Position numbers and translations under genes: made by a program. A stretch of DNA of 40,156 nt, taken from Planctomycetota bacterium (GTDB lineage Bacteria; Planctomycetota; UBA1135; UBA2386). The notes beneath the pieces are model-generated. The model worked only from the letters and a program-made list of their open reading frames with translations, did no database searches and was not told where the DNA came from. This document shows positions 38,632 through 40,156 of the stretch, one piece after another. The stretch's first letter is position 1. Each line of letters begins with the position of its first letter. Where the stretch lies: NCBI GenBank assembly GCA_019636245.1, contig JAHBXX010000042.1, positions 1 through 40,156 of the forward strand. The letters run 5' to 3'.

Positions 38632-40156
38632 ATGTCCGCGCTGCGCGCCATAGCCATCCCGTTGCTCGCCGCCGGCCTCCTGGCCCAGGATCCCGCCACC
38701 GACCCCGAAGACGACGGCGCGCTGGCGATCGCCGATGCCAGCGACGAAGCGCAGCAGCAGATCCGGCAGTTCCGCCTGGCCGCGGACCTCGAGTGCGAAC
38801 TGATCGCCGCCGAGCCCGACCTGTGCAATCCGGTGGCCTTCGCGTTCGATGGGCGGGGCCGGGTCTACGTCGCCGAGACCTTCCGCCTGCGCGACGGCGT
38901 GTTCGACACGCGCGACCACATGGCGTGGAAGGACGAGGACCTGGCCTGCCGCACCGTCGCCGACCGGCTGGCGAAGTACCGACGCCACCTCGGCGCCGCG
39001 ATCCCGCGCTTCGCCGCCTTCCCCGAGCGCATCCGCCGGCTCGAGGACACCACCGGCGACGGCCGGCTCGACCGGTCGACGGTGTTCGCGACCGGCTTCC
39101 ACGACCTCGCCGACGGCATCGCCTCGGGCGTGCTGCCGGTCGCCGACGAGGTGTTCTTCGCCAACATCCCGAAGCTGTGGCGGCTGCGCGACACCGACGG
39201 CGATGGCCGCGCCGACGAACGGCACGTCGTGCACGACGGCTACGGCGTGCACACCTCGCTGATCGGCCACGACCTGCACGGCCTCGTGCTCGGGCCCGAC
39301 CGCCGCCTCTACTTCTCGATCGGCGACCGCGGCTTCCACGTCGAGCACGAGGACCGCACGCTGGCGTTCCCCGACGAGGGCGCGGTGCTGCGCTGCGAGC
39401 TGGACGGCAGCGATCTCGAGGTCGTGCACCGCGGCCTGCGCAACCCGCAGGAACTCGCGTTCGATCCCTGGGGCGACCTGTTCACCGTCGACAACAACAG
39501 CGACGGCGGCGACCGCGCCCGCATCGTGCAGGTGGTGGCGGGCGCCGACAGCGGCTGGCGCATCGGCTACCAATGGCTCGCCGACCGCGGCGCCTGGAAC
39601 CGCGAACGCATGTGGGAGCCGCGGCATCCGGGGCAGGCGGCCTGGATCCTGCCGCCGGTGGCGAACTTCGCCGACGGCCCGGCGGGCCTCTGCCACGACG
39701 TCGGCCAGGGCCTGCCCGAGCGCTACCGGGGCTGTTTCTTCCTCTGCGACTTCCGCGGCGGCAGCAGCTACAGCGGCGTGCACGCGCTGCGGCTGTCGCG
39801 CGCCGGCGCCGGCTTCGAACTGCTCGGCCACGAGCCGGTGGTCTGGGGCGTGCTGGCGACCGACGTCGACATCGCGCCCGACGGTTCGCTGTGCGTGCTC
39901 GACTGGGTCGCCGGCTGGAGCAAGACCGGCAAGGGCCGCATCTACCGCCTGCGCACGCCGCAGATGGCGGCCGACCCGGCGCTGCGCCGGACGGCGGAGC
40001 TGCTGGGCGCGGACCTGCGCCAGCAGGACGCGGCCACGCTGCAGGCGCTGCTCGGGCACCCCGACCGCCGGGTGCGCCAGGCGGCGCAGTTCGCCCTCGT
40101 CGACCTCGACGCGCGCGCCGCGCTGCTGGCGGCGGCGCAGGCCGCCGACGCGCGGC
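38632..40156 (+). CDS. TIGR02604-type putative membrane-bound dehydrogenase, 5' part
   Basis: 508 codons are visible and the frame is still open at the window edge. The signal peptide MSALRAIAIPLLAAGLLAQ would leave Gln19 first. The propeller domain opens with FRLAADLECELIAAEPDLCNPVAFAFDG and GRVYVAETFR. It continues with ERIRRLEDTTGDGRLD, VFATGFHDLADGIASGVLP, FANIPKLWRLRDTDGDGRAD and LRNPQELAFDPWGDLFTVDN, all hallmarks of the planctomycete/verrucomicrobial TIGR02604 family. After TGKGRIYRLRTP the sequence turns into a HEAT-like region (LLGHPDRRVRQAAQFAL). Full-length relatives are usually near 1000 residues and end in a c-type haem domain, which would lie beyond this window. Confidence 0.9.
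   Translation, partial: MSALRAIAIPLLAAGLLAQDPATDPEDDGALAIADASDEAQQQIRQFRLAADLECELIAAEPDLCNPVAFAFDGRGRVYVAETFRLRDGVFDTRDHMAWKDEDLACRTVADRLAKYRRHLGAAIPRFAAFPERIRRLEDTTGDGRLDRSTVFATGFHDLADGIASGVLPVADEVFFANIPKLWRLRDTDGDGRADERHVVHDGYGVHTSLIGHDLHGLVLGPDRRLYFSIGDRGFHVEHEDRTLAFPDEGAVLRCELDGSDLEVVHRGLRNPQELAFDPWGDLFTVDNNSDGGDRARIVQVVAGADSGWRIGYQWLADRGAWNRERMWEPRHPGQAAWILPPVANFADGPAGLCHDVGQGLPERYRGCFFLCDFRGGSSYSGVHALRLSRAGAGFELLGHEPVVWGVLATDVDIAPDGSLCVLDWVAGWSKTGKGRIYRLRTPQMAADPALRRTAELLGADLRQQDAATLQALLGHPDRRVRQAAQFALVDLDARAALLAAAQAADAR

Noticed and set aside
36829..40059. Continuous minus-strand frame of over 1000 codons reaching into the fasciclin gene.
   Set aside because: Only the last 205 codons (from 37446) have coding character and a signal peptide; the rest is antisense to the alcohol dehydrogenase and TIGR02604-type genes.

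Overview
The window is very GC-rich, densely packed bacterial chromosome, most likely from a planctomycete (Planctomycetota). The basis is the set of families typical of that phylum: a DUF1587/1592/1588/1585-type secreted cytochrome (21722-24013), a TIGR02604-type propeller dehydrogenase running off the right edge (38632-40156), a DUF6263-like protein, FG-GAP and right-handed beta-helix secreted proteins, and many exported proteins of unknown function. No rRNA, tRNA, CRISPR array, insertion sequence or prophage was seen. It looks like core and lineage-specific chromosome rather than a mobile island.

Layout. 1-5722 (+): the tail of a DEAD-box RNA helicase, a methyltransferase, a membrane M48 protease, a small doubtful membrane ORF, an exported membrane-anchored protein, and a DUF2779 protein with a Cas4/RecB-like iron-sulfur nuclease domain. 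5748-10811 (-): a surface-polysaccharide operon in the order HDOD regulator, flippase, GT2, BtpA-like protein, GT4. 10897-12153 (+): an exosortase-associated-type glycosyltransferase. 12144-15371 (-): an eight-haem cytochrome c translationally coupled to a four-helix membrane protein, and a ParB-like protein. 15564-19956 (+): two tandem duplicated beta-helix proteins and an FG-GAP protein. 20020-21692 (+): a conserved gene broken by one frameshift. 21722-24013 (-): the DUF1592 cytochrome. 24120-26906 (+): an exported protein, then a histidine kinase and an OmpR-type regulator. 27039-29149 (+): a DUF6263-like protein and an isocitrate/isopropylmalate dehydrogenase homologue. 29170-30393: divergent XRE regulator and sigma-like gene around an unusually AT-rich control region. 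30433-33023 (-): a propeller lipoprotein and a VLRF1-like (Vms1-type) release factor. 33090-35722 (+): an adrenodoxin-reductase-type flavoprotein and a THUMP RNA methyltransferase. 35739-37446 (-): a GT2 and a fasciclin protein. 37555-40156 (+): a zinc alcohol dehydrogenase and the TIGR02604-type protein.

Cross-cutting signals. (1) A TAnnnT hexamer, usually preceded by G/C-C, lies just upstream of 14 starts on both strands. In eight of them only 6-10 nt separate it from the start codon, which suggests a -10 box driving leaderless or nearly leaderless mRNAs. (2) Nine exported proteins share a signal-peptide end of the form L-x-A/S-Gln or V-Ala-Gln, predicting mature proteins that begin with glutamine. 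(3) Five convergent gene pairs are separated by compact GC-rich inverted repeats, several built around the stop codons and none followed by a T tract. The most interesting single genes are the VLRF1-like ribosome-rescue candidate and the DUF2779 protein whose exonuclease-like half has lost its catalytic acidic motif.
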